From assembly GCF_002407065.1 (NCBI RefSeq), contig NZ_CP023564.1:2418001-2482000 (forward strand): DNA of 64,000 nt, written 5' to 3'. This DNA is from Brachybacterium ginsengisoli. GTDB taxonomy: Bacteria > Actinomycetota > Actinomycetes > Actinomycetales > Dermabacteraceae. Below are positions 41,680 to 50,023 of this stretch, piece after piece. The number at the start of each line of letters is the position of its first letter. Positions within the stretch are counted from its first letter, which is position 1. The notes beneath the pieces are model-generated. The model did no database searches. It had not been told where the DNA came from and saw only the letters and a list, made by a program, of their open reading frames with translations. Made by a program: the position numbers and the translations under genes.

Positions 41680-42308
41680 TCGCCGACGACTCCGCACTGA
41701 TCCGCGAGGGCCTGCGCCTGGTGCTCGAGGACAACGACCATGAGGTCGCGGGCACCGCGTCGACCGGCACCGAGCTGGTGGCGAGGGCGCTCGAGCTGCG
41801 GCCGGACCTGATCATCTCCGACATCCGCATGCCTCCCAGCCACACCGACGAGGGGCTTCGCGCCGCGCAGGAGATCCGCGCCCGATGGCCCGAGGCGCCG
41901 ATCATGCTGCTCAGCCAGTACGTGGTGGTCGGCTATGCGACCGAGCTCATCGAGTCCGGGGAGCACGCCACCGGCTACCTGCTCAAGGACCGCGTGTTCG
42001 ACATCCGCTCCTTCCTGGAGTCGATCGAGCGCGTGGCCGCCGGCGGGGTCGCGATCGATCCGGATGTGGTGGGGCAGGTCATCTCCTCGAGGCGCCGCAC
42101 CCCGCTGGACGAGCTCACCCCGCGTGAGCGCGAGGTGCTCGAGCTGATGGGCGAGGGGCTCACGAACGCCGGCATCTCCGAGCGGCTGTTCATCAGCGGC
42201 GGCGCGGTGGAGAAGCACACGCAGCGGCTGTTCGCGAAGCTCGGGCTCAGCGAGGATGCGAGCGTGCACCGCCGGGTGACGGCGGTGCTGACGCTGCTGG
42301 GTCGGTGA
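41667..42308 (+). CDS. LuxR/NarL-type response regulator
   Basis: 213 residues from GTG 41667. Receiver domain at 1-120: VRVLIADDSALIREGL with acidic pair, phospho-acceptor Asp in LIISDIRMP (about 52), and K in GYLLKD. C-terminal LuxR HTH from about 145 (LTPREREVLELMGEGLTNAGISERLFISGGAVEKHTQRLFAKL). Pairs with the upstream histidine kinase, which it overlaps by 13 bp. Confidence 0.95.
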   Translation: MRVLIADDSALIREGLRLVLEDNDHEVAGTASTGTELVARALELRPDLIISDIRMPPSHTDEGLRAAQEIRARWPEAPIMLLSQYVVVGYATELIESGEHATGYLLKDRVFDIRSFLESIERVAAGGVAIDPDVVGQVISSRRRTPLDELTPREREVLELMGEGLTNAGISERLFISGGAVEKHTQRLFAKLGLSEDASVHRRVTAVLTLLGR

Positions 42309-42551
42309 GGGCCGGGGGTCCGGGGCGTCGTCGACGCTTCTGAACCGATGACGGCCCCTCCCCACGTTCGATTCATCCACATTCCTGCAAACCCGCCGCT
42401 CCGCCTTCCGGGACGGCTGCGCCACCTGAGCACGAGCGGTCGGCCTCTCAGAGAGAATGCCAGGTGGGAGGCCCTGACCGTTCCTCCACAGGACCGGTTC
42501 GTACACACTCGAGTTCACATTCAGTGTTCATGGCTTGGCGGCTTCACCGAG

Positions 42552-42560
42552 TTATCCACA
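42552..42560 (+). promoter_or_regulatory. isolated DnaA-box-like site (TTATCCACA)
   Basis: A perfect 9-bp match to the bacterial DnaA box, 52 bp before the HNH gene start; single copy, so not an origin. Confidence 0.35.
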
Positions 42561-42598
42561 GATTTCTCCTGACGGTGCAATCCGGTATCGAACCTGCA

Positions 42599-42604
42599 TA
42601 CGAT
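42599..42604 (+). promoter_or_regulatory. -10 of a leaderless promoter (TACGAT) for the HNH gene
   Basis: TACGAT ends 7 nt before the ATG at 42612. Confidence 0.55.
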
Positions 42605-42611
42605 CGAGGGC

Positions 42612-44225
42612 ATGGAATCGACGATGCCGACGAACGCCGGGGACGACCCCGCGAAGCAGCACCGCTCCGCGGAGCGGTCCCGGCGCCGTCGTGTCGGCCC
42701 GCCGGACGCCCTGGACGGGGCCGCCGCTGCACTCGTCGGGATCGAGGCGAGCCCCGCCGCGCGGCTCGTGCTCGCCCGAGTCCTCGGCGCCACCCTCCAG
42801 GCGTTCACGAGCACCCGGTCGGTGCGCGACGCTCTGCCGGACACCGCCGCCGGATCGCCCGGGGAGGCGCTCTCGGTGCTCGCCGGGATCGATCAGCTGC
42901 GGTCCTCCCTCGCCGCGATGGACGCCGGCTGGCAGGTGACCGCCGAGCAGCGGCTCCGCCGCGCCGACGCCCGGCGCGACGTCCCCTCCTCCGAGCAGAG
43001 TCGGGGCGCGGCCGGGGAGATCGCGCTGGCCCGGCGCATCTCCCCTGCCGCCTCGTCCTTCTCGCTCGCCTCATCCCGGCGTCTGGTCCAGGACATGCCC
43101 GGCACGGTGGAGGCGCTGCGGGAGGGCGCCCTGAGCGAGCAGCAGGCCTCCGCCGTGGCAGGTGCGCTGTCCACGGCCTCTCCCGAGACCTGCCGACGGA
43201 TCGACGAGATGATCCGTCAGGATCCGCAGACCCTTCACGGCAAGGGCCACAGGCGCCTGCGCTCGGACATCGAGGAGCTGGTGCAGCACCTGGAGCCCGG
43301 CACCTCGCGTGAGCGCGCCGAGCGTGCAGCCCGGGCGCGGCACGTGACGATGACCCCGCTGGCGGACGGGATGGCTAGGGTGACCGCGATCCTGCGCGGC
43401 CTCGACGCCGCCGCCCTCATGCACTCCCTGCAGGCGCAGGCGGGCTCCCTGCGCGCCGACGGCGCGAAGACCTCCTCGCCCGCGCTGCAGGCGGACCTGC
43501 TGGTGGACGCGGTCCTCTCCTCCGCAGGCTCCCCCGCGCGTCCTCGTCGACATCCCGTCGTCGAGGTCGGGATCGTCATCACCGACTCCGCACTGCTGGG
43601 CCGGGACGACGACGCCGAGACGGCCCGGATCGAGGGGTACGGCATCATCCCGGCGCACATCGTGCGCGACACCCTCAGAGGCCTACCTCCCGGGACGGTG
43701 CACGAGATCGAGAGCGCTGACCAGCATCCCGACGGGGAGGTCTCCGCCTTCTTCCGACGCCTCTACCGGGCGCCTTCCACCGGGGAGCTGGTGGCGATGG
43801 AGTCCCGCTCCCGCGCCTTCCCGGCGGGCCTGGCCCGCATGATCCGCTGGCGGGACACCACCTGCCGCACCCCATGGTGCAACGCGATCATCCGTCAGAG
43901 CGATCACGTGGTCCCCCACCATCGAGGCGGACCCACCAGCTTCGCGAACGGTCAGGGACTGTGCGTGCGCTGCAACCTCCTCAAGGAGCTCGGCCCCTGG
44001 CACCTCGAGCCGCTCGCTCCGCAGAGCACCGCGGAGACGGAAGCGCCCGAGGAACCACCACCCGTCGCCTGGGCGTGGACCAGTCCCCACGGCGCACAGG
44101 GCATCTCCCGGACTCCCCCGCTGCTCGCCCGCCTCCCCGCCGAGGACGAGGTCGAGGCGGTGGCCGAGGCGGTGGCCGAGGCCGAGGCCGTGGCCGATCC
44201 CCCACCCGAGCCATCGCCCGCGTAG
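42612..44225 (+). CDS. DUF222/HNH endonuclease-like protein (13E12-type)
   Basis: 537 residues. The N-terminal and central helical region (AAALVGIEASPAARLVLARVLGA, LAGIDQLRSSLAAMDAGWQV, LARRISPAASSFSLASSRRLVQDMPGTVEALREGALSEQQA) is DUF222; residues 415-465 hold the HNH motif CRTPWCNAIIRQSDHVVPHHRGGPTSFANGQGLCVRCNLLKE with two CxxC-like zinc pairs and D-H-V-x-P-x-x-x-G. C-terminus is a long Glu/Ala repeat (EAVAEAVAEAEAVAD). Such genes occur in many copies in actinomycetes and may be mobile or selfish; activity is unproven. No adjacent partner. Confidence 0.88.
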   Translation: MESTMPTNAGDDPAKQHRSAERSRRRRVGPPDALDGAAAALVGIEASPAARLVLARVLGATLQAFTSTRSVRDALPDTAAGSPGEALSVLAGIDQLRSSLAAMDAGWQVTAEQRLRRADARRDVPSSEQSRGAAGEIALARRISPAASSFSLASSRRLVQDMPGTVEALREGALSEQQASAVAGALSTASPETCRRIDEMIRQDPQTLHGKGHRRLRSDIEELVQHLEPGTSRERAERAARARHVTMTPLADGMARVTAILRGLDAAALMHSLQAQAGSLRADGAKTSSPALQADLLVDAVLSSAGSPARPRRHPVVEVGIVITDSALLGRDDDAETARIEGYGIIPAHIVRDTLRGLPPGTVHEIESADQHPDGEVSAFFRRLYRAPSTGELVAMESRSRAFPAGLARMIRWRDTTCRTPWCNAIIRQSDHVVPHHRGGPTSFANGQGLCVRCNLLKELGPWHLEPLAPQSTAETEAPEEPPPVAWAWTSPHGAQGISRTPPLLARLPAEDEVEAVAEAVAEAEAVADPPPEPSPA

Positions 44226-44329
44226 GGTCGCTTCATCGAGCGTGACGGTGACGGCAGCGTGGGCGCGATGCTCCCCAGCACCGGAGCCAGCGCCGGAACC
44301 ATCGCCGCGTCGTCGAGGAAGGCCATCCC

Positions 44330-45361
44330 ATGTCGACACCGCTCACCGTCCGCGTTCTCGGCGCAGGCGTCTCCGGGCTCGCCGCCGCGCATCTGCTGGC
44401 CGCCGACGGCCACGAGGTCGAGCTCGTCGACGAGCGCTTCACCACCCCCGCCGTCGGCACGGCTCTCGGGCTGTTCTCCCCGGCTCAGCAGGTGCTCTCA
44501 CGGCTCGGGGTGCTCGAGGAGGTGCGGTCGATCTCCGCCGCTCCCGAGGTGGGCACGCTCCGCGCCGCCGACGGTCGCATCCTCGCCACCGTCCCCGCCG
44601 GAAACGCTCTGCTCGTCTCCCGCTCAGAGCTGGTGCGGATCCTCCTGGATGCGCTCCCCGACCGGGTGACGACCACCCGGCGGCGCATCGAGGACGTCCG
44701 TCCGCTCCGCGCCGGTGCGGACCTCCTCGTCGGGGCCGACGGCGTCCACTCCCTGACCCGGCGCTCCGGCTGGCCCGGCCGTCCGCGCGCCCGCTCCCAC
44801 GGACTGACCGTGCTGCGCGGCACCACGGCGCTCGAGCCGCCCGAGATCTCCGAGACCTGGGGACGCGGCTGGCTGTTCGGCATCACGCCCCTCGCCGGGA
44901 TCGGCACGAACTGGTTCGCCTGCCTCCCCGAGCACCGCACGTCATCACCCGCCGAGGACCTCGCCCACCTCCGCCGCACGATCGGCGGTCACCGCGAGGC
45001 GATCGACGCCGTGCTCGACGCCGCGACCCCGCAGCGGACCCTCATCCACGGCATCCACACGGCACCACCGGTGTGGCCGGTCCGGGAGGACGTGGTGCTG
45101 CTGGGCGATGCGGCGCATGCGATGGCTCCGAACCTCGGTCACGGCGCGAACACCGCGCTCCGGGACGCCCTCTCGCTCTCGCTCGCCGTGTGTGGGAACG
45201 CGGAGGTGCGTCGGGCGCTGCACCGGTATGCCCTGCGTCGGGCTCTCCCTGGTCAGGGATGGCGGCTCGGCTCGGAGGCCGTGATGCGACTGGCCATGAC
45301 GGCGTCCACCGCCGCGCTGAGGGATCGGGTGCTCAGCGGGTCTTCCGCGCGAGGGTCGTGA
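44330..45361 (+). CDS. FAD-dependent monooxygenase
   Basis: 343 residues from ATG 44330 (AGGAAGG upstream). N-terminal FAD/NAD(P) motif VRVLGAGVSGLAAAHLLA (GxGxxG, 10-15), then E in EVELVDE; the second FAD motif DVVLLGDAAHAMAPNLGHGANTALRDAL near 255-280 is characteristic of PHBH-fold aromatic hydroxylases. ADLLVGADGVHSLTRR is the D-G-x-x-S-x-x-R motif. Substrate unknown. The 3' end overlaps the convergent methyltransferase by 29 bp. Confidence 0.9.
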   Translation: MSTPLTVRVLGAGVSGLAAAHLLAADGHEVELVDERFTTPAVGTALGLFSPAQQVLSRLGVLEEVRSISAAPEVGTLRAADGRILATVPAGNALLVSRSELVRILLDALPDRVTTTRRRIEDVRPLRAGADLLVGADGVHSLTRRSGWPGRPRARSHGLTVLRGTTALEPPEISETWGRGWLFGITPLAGIGTNWFACLPEHRTSSPAEDLAHLRRTIGGHREAIDAVLDAATPQRTLIHGIHTAPPVWPVREDVVLLGDAAHAMAPNLGHGANTALRDALSLSLAVCGNAEVRRALHRYALRRALPGQGWRLGSEAVMRLAMTASTAALRDRVLSGSSARGS

Positions 45362-45932
45362 TGACGTGCCAGTGCTTCTTGTCGGCGAGGAAGCGGCCGT
45401 CCTCGTCCCGGACGGAGCGATCGATCACCTGGAAGCCGCGGAACATCTCGTCGATCTCCTCGAGCGGGAGGGTGGCCACATCCGGTCGCTCCGCCCAGGA
45501 GTCGTTGGTGCCGAAGAAGTCCACCGCCATCACACCGCCGCGCGGCAGGGCGTCCACCAGCTTCCTCCACACCGCGGGAAGCGCCTCGGGGCCCAGCAGG
45601 CCGAGCGTGTACGTCGAATAGACGATCTGCGCGGCAGGGAATTCGGGGACATCCGCGATGTCTGTGTGGTGGAAACGCACCGAACCGGTCATCCGTTCGT
45701 TCTCCACCAGCCGCGAGGCGAGGGTGTCGTCGCTGTCGTAGGCGTGCACCGTCCAGCCGTGCCGGGCGAACTGCAGGGAGTCGGCACCGGCGCCGGCGCC
45801 GAGATCGAGCACCACCCCGGGGCGGCGGTCACCTCCGGCCGCAGCGATCGCCTTGGCCACCAGGCGACGAGCAGGGCGGCCCGCCGCATGGGCGTTCAAC
45901 GCAGCCCAGTCAACCTTCTCCGCCGTTTCCAT
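45333..45932 (-). CDS. class I SAM-dependent methyltransferase
   Basis: 199 residues from ATG 45932; the upstream frame is open but non-coding. Motif I is VVLDLGAGAGADSLQFA (about 43-59), motif II YDSDD, then VYSTYTLGLLGPEALPAVWRKLVDALPRGGVMAVDFFG. Substrate unknown; the family includes SAM-binding TehB-like proteins. CAGCCT 7 nt before the ATG may be a leaderless box. Divergent from mshA, with a 9-bp inverted repeat in the shared region. Confidence 0.88.
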   Translation of the reverse strand: METAEKVDWAALNAHAAGRPARRLVAKAIAAAGGDRRPGVVLDLGAGAGADSLQFARHGWTVHAYDSDDTLASRLVENERMTGSVRFHHTDIADVPEFPAAQIVYSTYTLGLLGPEALPAVWRKLVDALPRGGVMAVDFFGTNDSWAERPDVATLPLEEIDEMFRGFQVIDRSVRDEDGRFLADKKHWHVITTLARKTR

Positions 45933-45971
45933 GCTTTTCAGGCTGGAGCAAGCCGGTGCCCAATTCAACTT

Positions 45972-46006
45972 CCCGTGACGCAGGCCGCGTCCATTTTCGT
46001 CACGGG
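45972..46006. promoter_or_regulatory. 9-bp perfect inverted repeat between methyltransferase and mshA
   Basis: CCCGTGACG (45972-45980) and CGTCACGGG (45998-46006) form a perfect stem separated by 17 bp. There is no T-run. It is an operator or hairpin of unknown partner, upstream of the mshA leaderless promoter. Confidence 0.6.
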
Positions 46007-46072
46007 CGAACAGCAGTGCACCCTGTGCCACTGGCAGGTCGCTCGGGCAGCGGCGTCCCCGGACCTCCCGCC

Positions 46073-46078
46073 TAGGAT
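46073..46078 (+). promoter_or_regulatory. -10 of a leaderless promoter (TAGGAT) for mshA
   Basis: TAGGAT ends 7 nt before the ATG at 46086; identical box and spacing to the ATP-grasp gene at 9126. Confidence 0.6.
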
Positions 46079-46085
46079 GGCGGGC

Positions 46086-47321
46086 ATGTCGGACGCCCCC
46101 CTGCGCATCGCCGCGATCTCCCTGCACACCTCCCCGCTCGAGGAGCCCGGCGGAGCGGACGCCGGCGGGATGAACGTGGTCGTGCTCGAACAGGCCCTCG
46201 CCCTCGCCCGCCTCGGTCACCGCGTCGACCTCTTCACCCGCCGCAGCGACACCGACTCGCCGGACATCGTCGAGATCGCCGACGGCGTGCGCCTCCATCA
46301 CCTCGTCGCCGGTCCGCCTGCTCCGCTGGCCAAGAGCGCGATGGAGCAGGCGATCGCCCCGTTCCGCAGCGCTCTGCACGAGGCGCTCACCGCCGCGGAC
46401 GACCCGACCCCCTGGGACGTCGTGCACTCCCACCACTGGTTCAGCGGCGTCGCCGCCCTGCCGGTCGCCCGCGAGCTCGGCATCCCCCATCTGCAGTCCT
46501 TCCACTCGGTCGCCGCTCCGGACGGCGCCCGCACCCTCGACGCGGGCGAGCCCGCGGAGTCCGACGGCCGCATCCCCGGCGAGCAGTTCGCCGCCACGGG
46601 ATCCGACCTGGTCGTCGCGGTCTCCGAGGCCGAGGCGCGCACGGTCGGCGAGCGCTACGGGGTCCCCGGCTCGCGGCTCGGCGTGGTCCGCCCCGGTGTG
46701 GACCTCGAGCGCTTCCGCCCCTGCCCCGACGTCGAGGAGCGGCGGATCCGCCCCACCCTCCTGTTCACCGCGCGTCTCCAGCCGCTGAAGGGCCCCGACC
46801 TCGCGCTCGAGGTCCTCGCCCGCCTGGACCCGGCGCTCGGAGCCCGGCTCGTGCTCGCCGGCGGCGTCTCCCAGGACTTCTCGGAGTACCTCGAGGAGCT
46901 GCGCGGACTGGCGCGCGAGCTCGGGGTCGAGGACCGGGTCGACTTCGCCGGCTCCCTGGGACGCGACGAGCTCGCCGAGGCAATGCGCTGCGCGGGGGCC
47001 CTCGTGCTGACCAGCTGGTCGGAGACCTTCGGCCTGGTCGCTCTGGAGGCACAGGCCAGCGGCACCCCGGTGCTCGCCTGGCGCTGCGCGGGCGGGGTGC
47101 AGGAGGCCGTCGGTCCGGACGGGATCGTGCTGGAGAGCCGTGACCCCGATGTCTGGGCCGAAGCCCTCCAGTCCCTGCTCGGGGATGCCGACGGGTACCG
47201 CACCGCCGTGCACTCCGCGCAGGAGTTCGCGGCCACCCGCACCTGGGCCGCCGTCGCCGAGGCCCTCTCCGGCCTGTACACCTCCGTCCTCGCACACCAC
47301 ACCTCGGGAGACGCTTCATGA
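46086..47321 (+). CDS. mshA: MshA-like D-inositol 3-phosphate glycosyltransferase
   Basis: 411 residues. First committed enzyme of mycothiol synthesis: transfers GlcNAc to inositol-1-phosphate. The GT-B N-terminus has the MshA hallmark GGADAGGMNVVVLEQALALARLGHRVDLFTRRSD (about 23-56) and SHHWFSGVAALPVARE; the C-terminal domain has LLFTARLQPLKGPDLALEVLA, DRVDFAGSLGRDEL and the E-x7-E of WSETFGLVALEAQASGTPV. A generic GT4 role remains possible. Leaderless TAGGAT promoter; overlaps the next, MshB-like gene by 4 bp (ATGA). Confidence 0.85.
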   Translation: MSDAPLRIAAISLHTSPLEEPGGADAGGMNVVVLEQALALARLGHRVDLFTRRSDTDSPDIVEIADGVRLHHLVAGPPAPLAKSAMEQAIAPFRSALHEALTAADDPTPWDVVHSHHWFSGVAALPVARELGIPHLQSFHSVAAPDGARTLDAGEPAESDGRIPGEQFAATGSDLVVAVSEAEARTVGERYGVPGSRLGVVRPGVDLERFRPCPDVEERRIRPTLLFTARLQPLKGPDLALEVLARLDPALGARLVLAGGVSQDFSEYLEELRGLARELGVEDRVDFAGSLGRDELAEAMRCAGALVLTSWSETFGLVALEAQASGTPVLAWRCAGGVQEAVGPDGIVLESRDPDVWAEALQSLLGDADGYRTAVHSAQEFAATRTWAAVAEALSGLYTSVLAHHTSGDAS

Positions 47322-48127
47322 CCACGCCCGCCGCATCCGGCCCGGCCCCCGTCCCCGATCCCTGGCGCCTCCTCGACGAGGCCTCGACGATCCTCGCGGT
47401 CCACGCCCATCCGGACGATGAGTCCCTCTCCACCGGAGCCCTCCTCGCCTCCCTCGCCGCGAGCGGCACCCGGGTGGTGCTGGTGACGGCGACCCGCGGG
47501 GAGGAGGGTGAGATCGTGGCCGGCGCGATCGAGCCCGGGGACACCCGAGCGCTCGAGGAGATCCGCGAGGCGGAGATCGCCGCGGCGACCGCCGCCCTGG
47601 GCATCGCCGAGCGGCACTGGCTCGGCACCGCCCCCGCCCTCGCCCAGGCCTCCGCACCGCGCCGCTTCCGGGACTCCGGCATGCGGTGGGTGCGCGAGGG
47701 CCTCGCCGGCCCCGCGGACACCGCCGGGCCCGACAGCTTCTCCCTGCGCCCCCTCGACGAGGCCGTCGGCGACCTCGCCGCGCTCATCGAGTCGGTGCGC
47801 CCCGACGTGATCCTCGGCTACGACGACGAGGGGACCTACGGGCACCCCGATCACGTCCGCGCCCATCACGTCGCCGTCGGCGCGAGCGCCCGCACCGGGG
47901 TCCCCCTGCTCGAGGTCGCCAGCACCCTCCCACAGGTTCCGGGGTCTGATCCGCGGATCCTCGAGCGGGACCACCCCGGGACCGCCGAGACCGTGCGACG
48001 GGCGGTGGACTCCTATCGCACCCAGCTCACCGTCGTCGGGGACGCGGACGGAGGCATCGCGATCCGGCACGTCGGCGGCCAGGACGACGTGGTGCTGCTG
48101 CGCACCGGGCTGCACGCCCGGGGCTGA
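47318..48127 (+). CDS. mshB: PIG-L-family deacetylase, MshB-like
   Basis: 269 residues. The zinc-binding signature HAHPDDESLSTGALLA (HPDDE at 31-35) and downstream HPDHVRAHHVAVGA are classical for PIG-L/MshB deacetylases, which deacetylate GlcNAc-inositol to GlcN-inositol. Start in the mshA stop (ATGA). With mshA it would form a mycothiol unit, though MshB in other genomes is often unlinked and an Mca or other PIG-L role is possible. Confidence 0.8.
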   Translation: MTTPAASGPAPVPDPWRLLDEASTILAVHAHPDDESLSTGALLASLAASGTRVVLVTATRGEEGEIVAGAIEPGDTRALEEIREAEIAAATAALGIAERHWLGTAPALAQASAPRRFRDSGMRWVREGLAGPADTAGPDSFSLRPLDEAVGDLAALIESVRPDVILGYDDEGTYGHPDHVRAHHVAVGASARTGVPLLEVASTLPQVPGSDPRILERDHPGTAETVRRAVDSYRTQLTVVGDADGGIAIRHVGGQDDVVLLRTGLHARG

Positions 48128-48164
48128 TCCGCTCCGGGACCGGCCCGGCCGGGGATCGGCGAGA

Positions 48165-48881
48165 TCAGAGGGAGACGTCCAGCAGCGTCGGCAGATGGTC
48201 CGACGCCCCGGACAGCCGCGCCTCGTCGACCGTCCGCGTCGAATGCACCGACCGCGCCTCGCGCACCTCGATGCCGTCGGTGACCAGCACCGCGTCGATC
48301 CGTCGGGTCGGCGATGCGGCGGGGAAGGTGTGCTCCTCGGGGCTCGCGGGATCGCGCAGCAGCGGGGACAGGAGGCGGCGGGCGGTCCCGTCGGCGGTCT
48401 CGTTGAGATCCCCGCCGAGGATCACCGGCGCCCCGGCGCCGCGCACCAGGGCGGAGAGGTGCTCCGCATGACGCATCCGGTTGTCCTCCTGCAGCGCCAG
48501 GTGGGTCGCGGCGACCACGGCCGTCCCGCCGCCCGGCACCGAGAGGCGCAGGGCGGCGACGCCGCGCGGATAGGTCGAGTTCAGGTCCGAGACGGTCTGG
48601 GCCACGGGATGCGCGCCGCGACGGATCACCTGGGCAGCGACCTCGTCGGTCGCGAGGATCGCCAGGCCGCGCCCGCCCGCCCCGCCGAGCAGGATCCGGC
48701 GATCGATCTGCCGGGCGAACCAGCGCAGCCGCGTCGTCGGCAGCACGAACCGCGGAGCCTCCTGGACCAGCAGGATGTCCGGCTCCAGATCCCGGACGGC
48801 CTCCACGAGCGCCGCGAGATCACCGCGCAGCTCCCACAGGTTCCAGCTGAGCACCCGCAGATCCCAGCTCGCCCGGCTCAT
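48165..48881 (-). CDS. endonuclease/exonuclease/phosphatase family hydrolase
   Basis: 238 residues from ATG 48881. Metal-dependent phosphohydrolase fold: LRVLSWNLWELRGD near 8, DILLVQEAP near 35, AATHLALQEDN near 132, VILGGDLNET near 158, and GASDHLPTLLDVSL at the C-terminus (SDH catalytic). Could hydrolyse nucleic acid, phosphoinositide or another phosphodiester. The start overlaps the end of the ADP-ribosylglycohydrolase gene (ATGA), so both are co-translated. Confidence 0.9.
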   Translation of the reverse strand: MSRASWDLRVLSWNLWELRGDLAALVEAVRDLEPDILLVQEAPRFVLPTTRLRWFARQIDRRILLGGAGGRGLAILATDEVAAQVIRRGAHPVAQTVSDLNSTYPRGVAALRLSVPGGGTAVVAATHLALQEDNRMRHAEHLSALVRGAGAPVILGGDLNETADGTARRLLSPLLRDPASPEEHTFPAASPTRRIDAVLVTDGIEVREARSVHSTRTVDEARLSGASDHLPTLLDVSL

Positions 48882-49927
48882 GCGCGGGTCCCCTCGCCGC
48901 CCTCGCGGACCATCGGGGCGATCACGCGCTCCACCAGGCCCCAGAGCTCGTCGACCTCGTAGCTCGGCCAGCCGAAGAGCATGCGCCGCCACTCGGGCAG
49001 CACGGCCTTCGGACCGAGGGCCGCCCCCATCAGCGCCCCGGTGATGCAGGCGACCGTGTCGGTGTCGTAGCCGGCGCGCACGGCGGATCGCAGCGCCACC
49101 ACCAGGGCATCGCGCTGGGCGAACTTCCCCTCCGGGATCGGGCTGACGCCGGAGATCGCGGCCCAGGCGGCCTGGAAGGCGCCGACCACCCAGCCGTTGC
49201 GACGGAACATCTCCGGGGTGGACTGCTCCGCCTCCTCGATCCGTTCGAGCCAGACCTCGCGCCGCTCCTCGGACAGCTGCGCGAGCCCCACCCGCACATC
49301 GATCTCGCCGGTGAGGATCGCGCGGCGCACCGCCAGGCCCCACAGGATGTTCGCCTCGATCGTGTCGGGATGCACGTGTGTCAAGCGACACACCGCGGTG
49401 ATCGCCTCGACCGCATCCTCCTCCGGGGAGAGCAGATAGGGCAGCACGGTGACGTGCGCGCGCATCAGCGATCCGTTCCCGGCGGAGGCGGGGAGCTGCT
49501 CGTGGGCGGTGCTCGCCGCGATCCGGAAGTCCTTGGCCCGGGGCGCGTAATGGCCGTCCTCCCGGGCGAGATCGGCGGCGGTGCGGACCACCTGCGAGGT
49601 GAGCGTGCCGATGTCCGGAGTGCCCAGCGACCAGGAGTACCACTCCCGGGCGATGTGGTCCTGAGCGGTGTCGAGCCGCAGGTCATGGCCGTCCGACGCG
49701 GCGAGGGACGCCTCCAGGACCACGATCGCCATCGCGGTGTCGTCGGTCCACTCCCCCGGCTGCCAGTCGAGGACGCCGCCCCCGATCATGTCGATCTCCT
49801 CGACGTCGGGCACGGGCGGCTGGAACTCGTAGGGAGCACCCAGGGCGTCCCCGGCGGCTGCGGCCACGACGGCGCCCACAGCGCGCTGGCGCTGGAGGGG
49901 CGACAGGCCCTCTCCCCCGGTGGTCAT
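48878..49927 (-). CDS. ADP-ribosylglycohydrolase (DraG/ARH family)
   Basis: 349 residues from ATG 49927; GTG 49942 is an alternative. Removes ADP-ribose from proteins or related molecules. Motifs: AGDALGAPYEFQPPVPDV (residues 24-41), GEWTDDTAMAIVVLEASL (metal-binding Asp pair near 58-60), AGNGSLMRAH, and near the end AGYDTDTVACITGALMGA with the second metal Asp pair. The gene is followed by the EEP hydrolase (4 bp overlap). Confidence 0.92.
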   Translation of the reverse strand: MTTGGEGLSPLQRQRAVGAVVAAAAGDALGAPYEFQPPVPDVEEIDMIGGGVLDWQPGEWTDDTAMAIVVLEASLAASDGHDLRLDTAQDHIAREWYSWSLGTPDIGTLTSQVVRTAADLAREDGHYAPRAKDFRIAASTAHEQLPASAGNGSLMRAHVTVLPYLLSPEEDAVEAITAVCRLTHVHPDTIEANILWGLAVRRAILTGEIDVRVGLAQLSEERREVWLERIEEAEQSTPEMFRRNGWVVGAFQAAWAAISGVSPIPEGKFAQRDALVVALRSAVRAGYDTDTVACITGALMGAALGPKAVLPEWRRMLFGWPSYEVDELWGLVERVIAPMVREGGEGTRA

Positions 49928-50023
49928 CGCATCCGTCCTCACGGGCCCATGGTTCCACACCGAGGGCGTCGGATCGCATCCTGTCCGTCCCCGGTACCCT
50001 GGTGAGGACCCAGAAGGAGCCCC

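Larger units (their letters stand above)
42309..42611. other. 303-bp intergenic region upstream of the HNH gene
   Basis: Less GC-rich than the flanks. It contains TTATCCACA at 42552-42560, a perfect DnaA-box-like sequence, and the TACGAT box at 42599-42604. No ORF or RNA structure that I can support is seen; short imperfect repeats (TCCACA occurs three times) are present. Confidence 0.6.

Noticed and set aside
42552..42560. Origin of replication
   Set aside because: Only single DnaA boxes, no dnaA/dnaN/recF neighbours and no box cluster.
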